DNA of 64,000 bases, taken from contig NC_089827.1 of the NCBI RefSeq assembly GCF_035046505.1, forward strand, positions 19,791,353 to 19,855,352. Direction: 5' to 3'. The translations under genes and the position numbers were made by a program. Every line of letters starts with the position of its first letter. Position 1 is the stretch's first letter. The notes under the pieces are model-generated. The model was given only the letters and a program-made list of their open reading frames with translations. It was not told the origin of the DNA and did no database searches. Origin of the DNA: Tiliqua scincoides (Eukaryota > Chordata > Lepidosauria > Squamata > Scincidae). Below are positions 1 through 9,917 of the stretch, one piece after another.

Positions 1-360
1 AAGAGAACTTCCCTGGCACAGTCTCCCCATGGAATCCCTTGAGGTTCTGGATCTGGAGGGTATACAGTACAGCACAGCCAACGAAAGGGTGGAACAATAG
101 AAATTATCCCCTCCTCTTGTACAAAAGGAAGTGTTTCCATATGAGCAAAATCTAATCAGGATACAACCCATTGCACCAGGGTCAAACTAGATGTGACCTG
201 GAATCAGGTGTGGATCCAATGGGGGGGGCATGGATGTGTAGTCCCCCCCAACTGTGGTACCAGCAGGGAAGCGTGTCTACTAGGACAGGGAGCAGCCCAA
301 GCATGGCTGGGAGCCCAGGTCTACCCACCTGGAAGAGGTGGAATGGGAGCCCAGATCTAG
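1..360. repeat. Edge fragment with hAT-like remnant
   Basis: No gene is seen. From about 200 the sequence has a G-run, a C-run and phrases such as 'gggagcccaggtctaccca' that recur in inverted form inside the hAT-like element at 27518-27860. I therefore read it as an old copy of that family. The small reading frame across it is incidental. Confidence 0.35.
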
Positions 361-1290
361 ACTAATTTATTCATTTGTGGGAAAGAACATAGCAATGATC
401 TTTGTTTCTTTATGTAGACATTTATGAACTGCCCAATATTTTTTAAAAAATTAAATTATACTTAGCACTAAAAATACACTGAGATCCAACAGATTTGATC
501 AGCATGTGGAGAAGTTTAAAAGACTGACTTTATAAATGGACCTAACATTGAGTAGATGGAGGATATAATTAATATGATGTCAGAACCCAGGGCTAACCCT
601 GATGTGAGGCTCATGAGTGTAGAGCCCTAGGAATGGAATATGTGAACTAATAAAGTGAAATAAAGTTATCTGAGCATACAGAAACTACTTGTACATCAAC
701 ACCAATTAAAGATAATCAGTGTCTATGTATCTGGGTTTAGAGACAAGGCTTTTACATCAGAAGCGATGGCCCCACACTGGCATGCGCTTATACATCCTTT
801 GGCCAGATCTTGCCTGGAAATACAGGATTGGAAACTTTCTTGTGATCTTTAATTAAATTATTCTCTGAGCAGCTTCCTAGGAAGTGAGGACAGATGGTCT
901 TGCTAATAAGTCACTGAGAATTGGTTTTCTTCCAGATTTGGGGTTCAGTGACCAGCTGTGCTGTGGTCACATCACTTACAGGAACATTTTCAAGATCAGA
1001 GGATTAAAGCTTTTTGAAATGTTTGCTGTTCGTCTTTTCTTGTTTGCATCCTCAAGGCACAGCTATTTCCATGTCTTTGCTTCAGGAGATGTTTACAAAC
1101 ACCATTGCAGTCCTCTTTGAAAAACTTCAGATCTTTGGCAGAAACCCTGGACAAGGAATGACCCAGTTCTCGCATGAATGTTTGATGAGGTCATGGTATC
1201 GCCACAATATAGTTTTTACTCCTCAATTCTGAATCACTAAGTTTTCTTCTGAAGGGTCCAGTTGGTGCTATGAGAACATCAGAAGAACCT
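361..1290. other. Unique AT-rich intergenic DNA
   Basis: No exon, RNA gene or repeat family is recognised in this stretch. Its short open frames overlap each other in different phases and resemble no protein I know. Confidence 0.4.
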
Positions 1291-1302
1291 TGCTGAAGAC
1301 GC

Positions 1303-1447
1303 TGTTACCATGCACATGCCTGATCTTGTCTGATCTCGGAAGCTAAGCAGGGTCAGGCCTGGTTAGTACTTGGATGGGAGACCACCTGGGAATACCAGGT
1401 GCTGTAGGCTTATACCATAGTCTTTCGAGACTGAAGGTTGTCAACCA
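1303..1447 (+). mobile_element. 5S rRNA-derived SINE, intact, with 12-bp TSD
   Basis: The body is close to vertebrate 5S rRNA, including the internal control region (AAGCTAAGCAGGGTC A-box, then GGTTAGTACTTGGATGGGAG and CCTGGGAATACC for the intermediate element and C-box). A non-5S tail follows, containing ATACCATAGTCTTTCGAGAC and ending near 1447. The copy is flanked by the perfect repeat TGCTGAAGACGC at 1291-1302 and 1448-1459, the mark of target-primed insertion. It is not a functional 5S gene, because the tail and target duplication show retroposition. The Pol III promoter boxes look preserved, so the copy is fairly young. Confidence 0.9.
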
Positions 1448-1481
1448 TGCTGAAGACGCACAAAAGTCAAGAGGGCTGAAT

Positions 1482-1812
1482 CAGTGGTGTCACTAGGGTT
1501 TGCATCACCCAATACGGGTGGCCAGCACATCACCCCCCTGATGGACCTCTGCCCAAGTGGTGGGCATGGTGATGCACCCTTGCCCCACCCCTGCTGGGTT
1601 TTTTGGCTATAACTTTTGATAGAATAGGGATATTTCAATGCGGTTTATTTCATTGCATTCTGCATGAATTTACACATTGAATGATATGTAACATGATGGT
1701 ACTATTCAAAAATACCAAGATTTTAAAAATTTTGTCAAGTAGTGGTGTCACCGCCCTGTGCGTGTCACCTGGTGCGGCCCGCAACCCTGCACCCACCCTA
1801 GTGATGCCACTG
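1482..1812. mobile_element. hAT-like MITE, CAGTGGYGTCACTAGGG family
   Basis: The ends are inverted copies: CAGTGGTGTCACTAGGGT at the left and ACCCTAGTGATGCCACTG at the right. Flanks GGCTGAAT and CGCAGAAT match at 6 of 8 positions, as expected for an aged 8-bp hAT target duplication. It contains no transposase, so it is non-autonomous. A sister copy with a perfect TSD lies at 13421-13795. Confidence 0.75.
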
Positions 1813-1944
1813 CGCAGAATGCTAATTTAAGTCTCCTTTCCTCCCCTTCTCAGCAAAATACTGCCTATGGTCATTGCAATGGCTTTTTCCATGCAGGAGG
1901 TCAGGGACATTGCCTCCATTGCCTTCTCCACCCATCCTCAGGGT

Positions 1945-2175
1945 CTGGCCTTGTTGAATCAGACCGATGGCTCCAGCATCCTGTTTTCATCCAGATGCCT
2001 CTGGAAAATACTCATGAATACATACTACTACTTAGAGGTGCCATCTAGTAATCTTCTTGATTAACAGCGTTTGATAGAATGCTCCTCCATGAGTTTGCCT
2101 GATCTCCTGTTAAAGACTTCTTGGATAGTAGCCATCACCAAGTTTTATATCAGCAAATGTTGTGTGAGCGAGGTC
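1945..2175 (-). mobile_element. CR1 LINE 3' end, old
   Basis: Degraded minus-strand match to the squamate CR1 3' region, with the order 'gaatcagaccgatggctcc', 'agatgcctctgg', 'gctcctccatgagtttgcct' and 'ccatcacc'. It is 5' truncated and divergent. Confidence 0.55.
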
Positions 2176-2324
2176 CTGCCATATCTTGGAGATACTCTTC
2201 CTTGAGATATCTGTAGCTGTTCTGCTGCTTTTGTTGAAGCATGGCTCTTTAGCGTTGTGGCACAATGTGATCTCAATTTTATTTATCTGTTCTCCTGTTT
2301 GAACCCTGTTCTTTAAGTTCAGAA

Positions 2325-2520
2325 CCTTTTCAGGCAGCTTATTTCTTTATAAGCTGCATGAAGAGGTTCTGAACAAAATATAAAACACATTAAAATGGGC
2401 TCAAAGACATAAACAATACCAAAAAACAGTTAAAACAAAGGAAGAATCTGAAAGGCCGGGCAAATAAAAAACGTTCACCTGAATTGAAACGAACTTGGTA
2501 TCGGGAAAGCTTCCTTAGGG
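2325..2520. repeat. A-rich interspersed repeat, possibly LINE 3' region
   Basis: An A-rich run with repeated 'aacagttaaaac', 'ttaaaa' and 'aggccgggcaaataaaaa' phrases, of a kind common in squamate LINE 3' regions and resembling 23253-23400. The family is not certain. Confidence 0.3.
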
Positions 2521-2720
2521 AAAGCATTATAAGGTAGGGGATCATCACAAGTCCCCATCTTAGTTTAGGTAAGCATCTGAAGGGCCAGCCTTATAACTGA
2601 AGCAGGGTGAAGCAGGCCACTTCCGGCTAGTTTTTGAATCTGTTTTGTCTGATTGTGAGCTAGGATGATTTATAGAGGAAGGAAGGCAAAATGGCTTTGA
2701 CTCTTCCCTTCTTAATTTAA

Positions 2721-2744
2721 AAAGGAAGGAAGGAAGGAAGGAAG
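2721..2744. repeat. (AAGG)n microsatellite
   Basis: About five to six tandem AAGG units follow an A/T-rich stretch. Confidence 0.9.
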
Positions 2745-2807
2745 TTTTGTAGGTTAGTCCTCTCCTCTTAAGCAAGTAAATGGGCAGTTTGTTCCCTTAC
2801 CCTGTGT

Positions 2808-3225
2808 TCAGGATCTGGTGGTGGCAATGGGTCTGCTCCAATCTGTGCCCGCTAGTGGGCACAGAACTAAGAAGGCCCTTGTCAGGCTTTCAGGCTCAGG
2901 AGGGTTCATAAGATTTGGTGCCAGACTCTGTCACTGTTCTTGTCCCCTTCCTGGGCCTGGTCCCCTCAGTTCACCTTCCCTCTGTACAGTTCTGCCCTCT
3001 ACCCATCTTCCCTCTGCGCACCCTGAAAAGCATCACTTCAGGTCGGCAGGAGCCCTTAATGCTGGTTGCTGCAGTTTGGCGCCTTCCTGGCGCTGAGTTT
3101 CAGTGCTGATTGGCGCTGGCCTCTCTGCCAGCACAGAGTGTCTCCCATCAGTGGGAAAGTGCCATATGGCACTTTTACGACACCCAGTGCCAGTGGTGCG
3201 AGCATACCTTAGGCGCTCGGCTCAG
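2808..3225. repeat. GC-rich MITE-like repeat, shared family
   Basis: A GC-rich block with pyrimidine-rich centre and a 'ggcacttt..cgacacccagtgccagtggtg' end. Related blocks occur at 10091-10607, 42700-43230 and 62627-63173. Open frames across it are a product of base composition. Confidence 0.5.
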
Positions 3226-3239
3226 TGGGACTGGGCCCA

Positions 3240-3425
3240 AAGACCTGGAAGATCCAGCTTCAAATCCCCCACTCAGACCTTGCTTCCTGGATGACCTTGA
3301 ACAAGTCACTATCTCTCATCCTCACCTACCTCACAGGGTTGTCGCGAGGACAACAAGAGGGGAGGAACTCTGTGCACCAGCTTTTTGGAGGAAGGGCAGT
3401 ATAAAAATGTGAAAAATAAATAAGT
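3240..3425 (+). mobile_element. MIR-like (CORE-type) SINE
   Basis: Contains the tRNA-derived 'gcttcaaatccccc', then 'gatgaccttgaacaagtcac', 'ctcacctacctcacagggtt', 'gaggacaacaagagggg' and a 3' end 'gcagtataaaaatgtgaaaaataaataa'. This is the layout of MIR-like SINEs in amniotes. The 5' end is incomplete. Confidence 0.7.
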
Positions 3426-3855
3426 GCTGGTGCAGGCAGACTTGTACTCACGGGTTTTTTTTCTTCCAAGTATGTTCCTTTTTCTACTTTCCAATTCCTT
3501 CACACCAATAAAACTTGTTTTGTGGCTTGACCCCTGGCAGGAATTCAAGCTGTGCCGTAAGCTATAAGCTTCATTTCAGGCGGTGAGATTTCCAATTTGA
3601 CCCCCTGAATGAACCAGCTGCTCATAGCCCCACTAATGTATTAGTGCAGTTAATAGCCTGTGATCTCCTGGCACTGACTCTAGGCCTTCTCTCTGCTAGG
3701 CTCTGAAAAGACTTCAGGCATTTCCAGTGCTACTGGGAGACTTCCTGCACAAGCAACCCACTTCTGCCTGTTTCAGTGGTGATCTGACAAGAACAAGCTG
3801 CTCTATGCGGAAAGGAAGACAAATGTATCCACGAAAGGGCTGCAGCTAGCGATGG

Positions 3856-4910
3856 AACAGAACGTTACCTGAGATAGCTCAGAATAGGATTACCCTTGCA
3901 CTCACCAATGAAGACACCAGAATGCAGCTTGAGTTTTAACTGGGCCACTTTAATAAATTTATACAACAATTGCAGCAGGTCTGGCTGGGGAGAAAACAAC
4001 CTTAATCCACCGTTACCTTGGGGGAAACGGCCCTAGCCATCTACTTCCCCTGTGAATCTCTTTGGGTGAACCTTCCACCTTGAGGTCAGACTCAGTCCCC
4101 AAACTGAGCCAGCCTTTCATAGTCACCCCCTAAGGGTCAAGGTGACTGAACTGCTTAGCCTGCAGGACAAACCTTGCCAAGCCTTGCTAGTCCAGTCAGG
4201 CATCATCGGAACAGTCCTGGCTTGCCCCCTGACCTTGCTTCTTCAGATTGGACACTGAGAGAGAATCTAACTATCCTACCCCCACATGCTTCATGCCAAG
4301 TGACCAATTTCCAGCCTCTTCAAATAGGGACCAAAGACTGTCAGCCCTCACCAGAATGAGGTAGGCAAAAAAATCTGGCATGCAAGGCCAATCAGGATGA
4401 AAGTAAAAATTCCTACCTGGCCCTCTAATGAGTGGTCCTCATTAAACCCCTGCTAACTGGTTAAGAGGCACTTTTTCAAGTGGGTGCTTTTTCAAGTGGG
4501 TGCTCCTCTTTTATTTAGCAGGGGGAGAGTAACTGGCCCACCTCACCCCAGCAGTGTCTTTTCTAGTGACTGTCTGCTGGTGTTCTTTTGCATCTTTTTA
4601 GATTGTGAGCCCTTTTGGAACAGGGAGCCATTAGATATTTGATTTTCTCTGTAAACCGCTTTGTGAACTTGAAAAGCGGTATATAAATACTGTTGTTGTT
4701 GTTGTTGTTGGTCAGCTAATCCCAGACTAACCAAAGGGTGGGCAGGTAGGGTCGCTGGCCAAGATGGACTGAGCTTGATCAGGAGCACGCGTGCCCGAGC
4801 AGAGCTCAGATGAGCCCAGATCCCCCTGGGTTCATCAGCCAATGAGCCACAAGCCCCAGCCTGGCTGCAGGAAGCAAGGAAGAAGCAATCTACCAGTAGC
4901 ACAATAGTGC
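3856..4910 (-). mobile_element. Fossil LTR-like element, minus strand, carrying a SINE
   Basis: The reverse complement aligns by eye over most of its length with 35095-35910: shared phrases include 'gggccaggtaggaattttt', 'ggtcacttggcatgaagcat', 'cctgcaggctaagcagt' and 'ttaaagtggc'. An AATAAA-type signal near the 3' side and the ~800-bp length suggest a solitary LTR. A SINE at 4442-4712 interrupts it. Exact ends were not determined; it is treated as an old remnant. Confidence 0.45.
4442..4712 (+). mobile_element. SINE-like repeat with ATATAAATACTGTT tail
   Basis: Begins 'ccctgctaactggttaagaggc' and passes through 'cagcagggggagagtaactgg' and 'tagattgtgagccctttt'. It ends 'gcggtatataaatactgttgttgttg' with a (GTT)n tail. 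Copies lie at 11828-11996, 14299-14590 (minus) and 59795-60035. A 15-bp phrase 'tttttcaagtgggtg' is tandemly doubled near 4470-4502. The 3' tail resembles L2-mobilised SINEs. Confidence 0.6.
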
Positions 4911-5369
4911 TAATGGCCTATCTAAGCAGACTTGTAATGCATGCCTCAGTAGGAGTTGCATAATACAATGCCAAAAGTGGTCCGTCCCCCCCAGCTCAGG
5001 CTAATATTTGAACTGAAGAGGAATTTAAGTCATCCCTCTGTCCCTGACACTTGCCCTCTTGGACTTCAGCCCATTCACAGGCCATTGCCAAACCCTCCCC
5101 CACATCCCTTGAACTTTCTGGAACCTGGCATAATAAATCTGTGGCTGTATGCCACATGCAAGGAGTAATGGGAAATTAGACTAGACCTTTTTCCCATCAG
5201 GCATGAGCCACATCAGTGTGTCAGAGCATCACTGATCATAGAGGAATCCTTCAATGTATATATTTGATATTTTTAATAAGGCGCAACCATTCTTAAATCA
5301 TACAATCAATGACTTAAGAATCATAGATTGCAGGATTCTTAAGTAGTAGATTGTATGTATTTCTCAGCA
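4911..5369. other. Intergenic, nothing recognised
   Basis: Moderately GC-rich, then AT-rich DNA with short local palindromes ('cttaagaatcatagattgcaggattcttaag' region around 5310-5345). No gene or named repeat is recognised. Confidence 0.3.
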
Positions 5370-5728
5370 GCGTTTCTCAAACTGTGAGTCCTTGATATCT
5401 GATGGGTCCCAAAGAACCTCCAAAGAAAACAGATGATGGAAGGATCAGATAACTAATTGCCTCAAGCCCTGAGGCTATTCAAAAATCAGATAGCTGCTAA
5501 CTGCCCTGCAAAGAGCTGAACTCCTGCAGTTTGCAAGCTTGTGTAAATAGAGGGAAATAAATGTTTGAGCTTTTTTTTTTCTGGCATGTTTCTTTTTTCC
5601 AAGTCCATCAACGATAGATAGTGGGGACACGCTTTCCAGATCACCTTTTTTTAAAGTCTAGTAAAGCTGGGTGGGTCCTGATACAGTGTCATTTTAAAAA
5701 GTGGGTCCTGGTGCTAAAGGATTTGGGA
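5370..5728. mobile_element. hAT-like MITE, CAGYGTTTCTCAAACTG family, old
   Basis: Left end CAGCGTTTCTCAAACTG; right end 'gtgggtcctggtgctaaagg' then 'gggaaccactg'. It matches the better copy at 16320-16668. The flanks no longer show a convincing TSD, so this copy is older or was rearranged. Confidence 0.65.
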
Positions 5729-6833
5729 ACCACTGATCTGTGGAATTAAAATGTGGTTTTAAAAAAGCCGCTCCTGTTTCTAGAAACATAAACATTAAAC
5801 CAAGCATGTTTCCATGACTTCCCTCACAATCCTACATTCATCTCACTCTTTTTCTTATAGGTTCATTCACAAAAGTCTGTTAGCTAAAATTGTCCTCTGC
5901 CTGATGTCCCCTGCTACATGTGCACTTTGCCTATGTTCAGATGCTACTTTAGCCATGTTTCTCAGTGCCTTGTTAAGGGCCTGAGCTTGATTCATCTCAG
6001 GAAGTATCAAGAAATATCATGGATGATATTTCCATGCTGTACTTTGAAGCAAAATTGGATGGAAGGCTTGGATATGCACCAAGCAGCTGTGTTCAGAATC
6101 ATTCTTCTTTTTCCCCTTTTGAAATAATCAGAAAGGCAATTCTTTTTCTCAAAATTTCAGGATCATCCCAGGTAGTCATTATTTTCATATCTAATTTGGA
6201 AGCAGAGGCTATACCGCTAGTTCCCTTAGGGTTCTAGGAAGCCTCTGTGGGGCTGATCAAAAGCACACTGAAGTCCAAGAATGCCCCCGTATGAAGAACA
6301 GAATGCAAGTACATATCAGCACGTGAGAGATTCACTATGAGGAAGACTCTCAACTAATGAACCCTTGCTGAGAGTTGTTAAGGTATGTTCAAAAGCACAG
6401 GAGAAGAAAGATCAGACCACAAAGTGTATTAATAAGATCCCACAGGCTGCTGGCAAAGAGCAGGATTATCGAAGTGGACTCAGCAGCAATCATAAGGTAC
6501 TGAATATCTTTTAGAACCTGGTTCTATGAGCAGCCATGCGAGCAAGTGAATACTTACCATGGGACACAGGGAACTTCTAAATATTCATGCCACCACCTGC
6601 CATAACTGTCAGTTTCCCTACAGCTTCAGAAAGAAGGAAAGAACACTACAACCTGGGAACAGTCAGAGAGCCAAGGGTTGTGTGGAGGTTGCACCCTTTC
6701 CCTCCCAACAAGAGACAACGGCATCACAATGGAGAACTGATTTCTGGGTCACTGCTAGTGCACTGGCTGTTTGGGGGCAGCCAGAGAATATTTGGGACAT
6801 TCCCCTCCACCATAGTTCCTTTTCCAAATGCAC
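5729..6833. other. Intergenic, nothing recognised
   Basis: Mostly unique sequence. Overlapping frames at 6559-6852 have no splice context or recognisable protein similarity. It ends in the target duplication of the retroposon at 6844. Confidence 0.35.
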
Positions 6834-6843
6834 AGTATTAAAA

Positions 6844-7319
6844 TTCCCCTGAGGGCTGGGGATAAGAATAGGCCCTCAGTTTGGCTGTACTTGTCGTAAG
6901 AGGTGACTAAACAGCCACCAGGTAGGTGGGACTCGTTAGCCTGGGAAGGCAGCTCATCTGAGAGAAGGAAAACTCTGATCCCAAACCTCCACTGCCTTGT
7001 GGCTACATCCAGTTGTGGAAAAGGCTTCAGGAGACAACCTCAAGGCAAAATCTGGAGCTGGAGACCCTGAGGCAGTTCATGGCTGAACACAGTCACGTTC
7101 TGGCAACTCCTGCGACACCGCTGGAACCAACCGTATTGGCCTCTGCCTTTCCTTTGGACCATTTCAGCGACGTGGAGAGGGGGGATTTGCTGCATGGGTA
7201 ACAGTCTATCCTCCATATCTACTTTACCCAGGCTTCGCGCACTGGAGAGGACACTCTGTTCCAGAACACTATTCAGAGCGCGATACCATAGTCTTCCGAG
7301 ACTGAAGGATGCCAACAAG
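6844..7319 (+). mobile_element. Unnamed non-LTR retroposon sharing the 5S-SINE tail
   Basis: A ~475-bp insertion flanked by perfect AGTATTAAAA copies at 6834-6843 and 7320-7329. Its last ~35 bases (ATACCATAGTCTTCCGAGAC then TGAAGGATGCCAA) are nearly identical to the tail of the 5S SINE at 1303-1447, while the body is not 5S-like. The body starts 'ctgagggctggggataagaa' and holds a 62-codon frame of no known family. It is either a 5'-truncated LINE that supplies the tail, or another SINE using the same LINE. Confidence 0.7.
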
Positions 7320-7382
7320 AGTATTAAAAATGTGTAAGAGCCACTCAGAGCCTCAGGAATAGTGTGAGATATAAAGCTAACA

Positions 7383-7407
7383 TCTTCAGAGACTGAAGGA
7401 TGCCAAC
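7383..7407 (+). mobile_element. 25-bp ultra-truncated retroposon with 12-bp TSD
   Basis: The segment TCTTCAGAGACTGAAGGATG plus CCAAC corresponds to the last bases of the tail shared by the 5S SINE and the element at 6844-7319. It is flanked by perfect ATAAAGCTAACA copies at 7371-7382 and 7408-7419. The layout fits a target-primed insertion that stopped after about 25 nt of reverse transcription. Confidence 0.7.
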
Positions 7408-7639
7408 ATAAAGCTAACAAGCCGGTCTGGTGAAGAAAACAAAAATGAAACAAGACATCTAATTTGGTGCTCAGGAAATAGAAATTCATTGCATCGTATA
7501 ATATACCCAATGAACTTCAATAGGTTGTTTTCTTCAAGGGCAAGCAAACAAAATATTCCACGGCCTTGTTATCTTTAGTGTTGGTTTTCCCTTGAAAATA
7601 TTGGCATGGCATGGAAAAGTTCAATCTAGCCACTGTCAC

Positions 7640-8040
7640 CCATGCGCTGATCACATCTAGGTTAGATTATTCCAGTGCTAGGAGCTACTAGACGGAAGCA
7701 CGTGACACCTATTTTTCACCTTCTACACCTGTTATCAGTTTGGTTCCAGGCCCTACTCAAAGTGTTGGTCCTGAATATTAAAGCCCTTAATGGGATCACG
7801 ATGGAAAAGCAGACAAGCTCTGGGCTCAGCCAATTTAGGATTTATTGGACAATCAGGACACCGAGAGAAAAAAGCAGGTCCTCCTGACCTCTCTGCTGAG
7901 GTATGTCACTCTCTTTTGTGATACCCTTGAACCTGAATCAGTTTAGGACCATGAACGTATTGTGTAACGTGTGTGGAATGTTGTTTTGTGACACATGCTG
8001 GCCTATGGCCATACTGATAAAAAAAGTAAACAAAAACGAA
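7640..8040 (+). mobile_element. L2-type LINE 3' remnant
   Basis: The first half ('ctaggttagattattccagtgc', 'cacctatttttcacc', 'tgttatcagtttggttccaggcc', 'attaaagcccttaatggg') matches the conserved end of L2-clade LINE ORF2. The remainder, ending 'ggcctatggccatactgat', is weaker. No intact frame remains. Confidence 0.6.
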
Positions 8041-8184
8041 CCTGAATCATGTGGAAGCTCTCCACCTCAGGAATAGTCAGGCTAATAGTCTTTGGGGATA
8101 TCAAAGAGCGCACAACCCCTCCTGGCAAACAGTCTCCCTCAGGTCTGTGATCAGGTGAGACTGGCTGCACTTTCTGGACCATCC

Positions 8185-8550
8185 TCCGTCTTGCCCCAAG
8201 ACAGGAGATTGTTCAAGAAAGTCGCTCCCTCTCTCCTCTCTCCCCAGCTGTGTCTTTGCTTCTTCTTGCCTCTGCCAGTTTCTCTTAGGCCAGCCCCAGT
8301 CTGCTCAGCAGTCTGCCTCTGCACTCCAGCCCCTCTAGTTGTCCTTGCTTTCTCCAGCTACTACTTAGTCCTTTCTATTCTTCTTCCTTCTCTTCCACCC
8401 TCCTGTCTAGCCTTTCCAACCTGGTCTTCTGCTCCCCTTCTTAATCCCACCTTTCTCCATTCCCCTGACCCCATTCCCTTCCTGTCTCCCTCCAGCCTGA
8501 GGCTCAGCTTTAAAAACTTGCCCTGGTCCCACTTTCCCCTTCTCAGATGA
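8185..8550. repeat. Long polypyrimidine-biased tract
   Basis: The plus strand is strongly C/T biased over more than 300 bp, which creates long stop-free frames (one of 152 codons). Low complexity, with no start context or homology, argues against coding. 8551-9031 beyond it holds nothing I recognise. Confidence 0.5.
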
Positions 8551-9453
8551 TTGTCATCAGCTGCTTTCTTCCATGGCTGGGAGTTTCTCATGCTATGTCA
8601 TACCCACATGGGCCACATGGGCATAGTGCAGTGACATCTGATGTTGTGAGACTGGAGACAGAATCGGGTTGCCAGGCTATGATGTTGAAAAATGGTGCCA
8701 ACTCAAGTCAAGCCAATTAATGGAAGGATTTGGCAAAAACAGCCTCAGACCAGCTTGCTGGCTTGAAGCAGGATGTGCCAGACCAAATGCTTTCTAGTTG
8801 AATGTATAAGACGATGTTTATTTAACGGAATGTTTCACTTGCATGAAATGGCAGTCTGTACATTCTGGTAAGAAGAGTTACATTCTTATCTTTATGTATT
8901 GTTGGCATAGCAGACATACATTTCAGAATGGTTTTATCCACACTGACTGCAGTGCAGCTTGGCTACTGCAATTCTGTTTAAGAGGATGTTTTCAGAAAGA
9001 ATTTCCCTTCTCTTGACAGAAGTGCACAAAACATAAGATCATAAGAAGAGCCTTGCTGGATCAGCTCAGGAACCCATCTAGTCCAGCTCCCTGTGTCTCA
9101 CAGTGGCCCACCATATGTCTTTGGGAGCACTCAAGACAACATGTTTCCCATGTCTTGTCACTATATCTGGCATTCAGATATAGGCTACTACCTCTAACTA
9201 CTGGAGGTTGCCTATACTCATCATGGCTTGTAACCTGTGATTGACTTTACCTCCATAAATCTGTCCAATCCCTTTTAAAAGACATCTAGGCCAGGTGCCA
9301 TCACCAGAGCCTGTGGCAAGAGTTCCCAAGATTAATTACCCACTGTGAAAAACAATGTTTCATTTGGTCTATTCTAACTCCCTCGCTACTCCGCTTTAAT
9401 GGATGTCCCCTGGTTCTGGTGCTGTGCGAGAGGGAAAAGGAGTTCCCTTTATC

Positions 9454-9839
9454 CAGTGGCATTGCTAAGGGGGGGCAGCTGGGGCAGACCACCCCAGGTG
9501 ACAAGCCCTGAGGCTGGGTGGGGGTGACGGGTGCACTGCCAGAGCCCCAGATGACAGGAGCTCTGTTCTGCATTTGGTGGTGGATGGGCTGTCCCACCCA
9601 CCTTTGCCTCTGAAAGGTTGGAAATTGCAATCCCAAGAGGCAATTCATGGTGGCACAATTAGTGGTAGCACAATATCATTGCTGAACAACCTCAGGGTAC
9701 TGCATGTCGTGTCTGTATGCCAGACACCAGCAAGCCCAGGCCAGCTGCTGCTCACAACACCAACTGCTCGTTGAGGTAAAGGAATGTCACATGACAGGGT
9801 GACACCCACGCTGGAGGGAATGCTAAGGCTACAGCACTG
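9454..9839. mobile_element. hAT-like MITE, CAGTGGCATTGCTAAGG, perfect TSD
   Basis: Begins CAGTGGCATTGCTAAGGG and ends ACAGCACTG. It is flanked by perfect 8-bp CCTTTATC copies at 9446-9453 and 9840-9847 and splits the CR1 copy exactly at that site. It is GC-rich with no transposase. It belongs to the group whose target lacks a central TA. Confidence 0.75.
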
Positions 9840-9917
9840 CCTTTATCCCACTCTCCATCCCCTCCATGATTTTATATGTCTCCATCATTCCCCCTCCCTG
9901 TGGCCTTCTTTCTACAC

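Noticed and set aside
1303-1447. Functional 5S rRNA gene
   Set aside because: It has a non-5S 3' tail, base changes from 5S, and target duplications, so it is a SINE.
4543-4902. 119-codon minus-strand frame with poly-Gln
   Set aside because: The Gln run is the (GTT)n tail of a SINE read in reverse; the rest is fossil LTR.
7040-7510. 156-codon minus-strand frame
   Set aside because: Antisense to the retroposon at 6844-7319 and crosses its target duplication and the 25-bp insert.
8092-8550. 152-codon frame in the pyrimidine tract
   Set aside because: Low-complexity composition explains the lack of stops; no homology or splice context.
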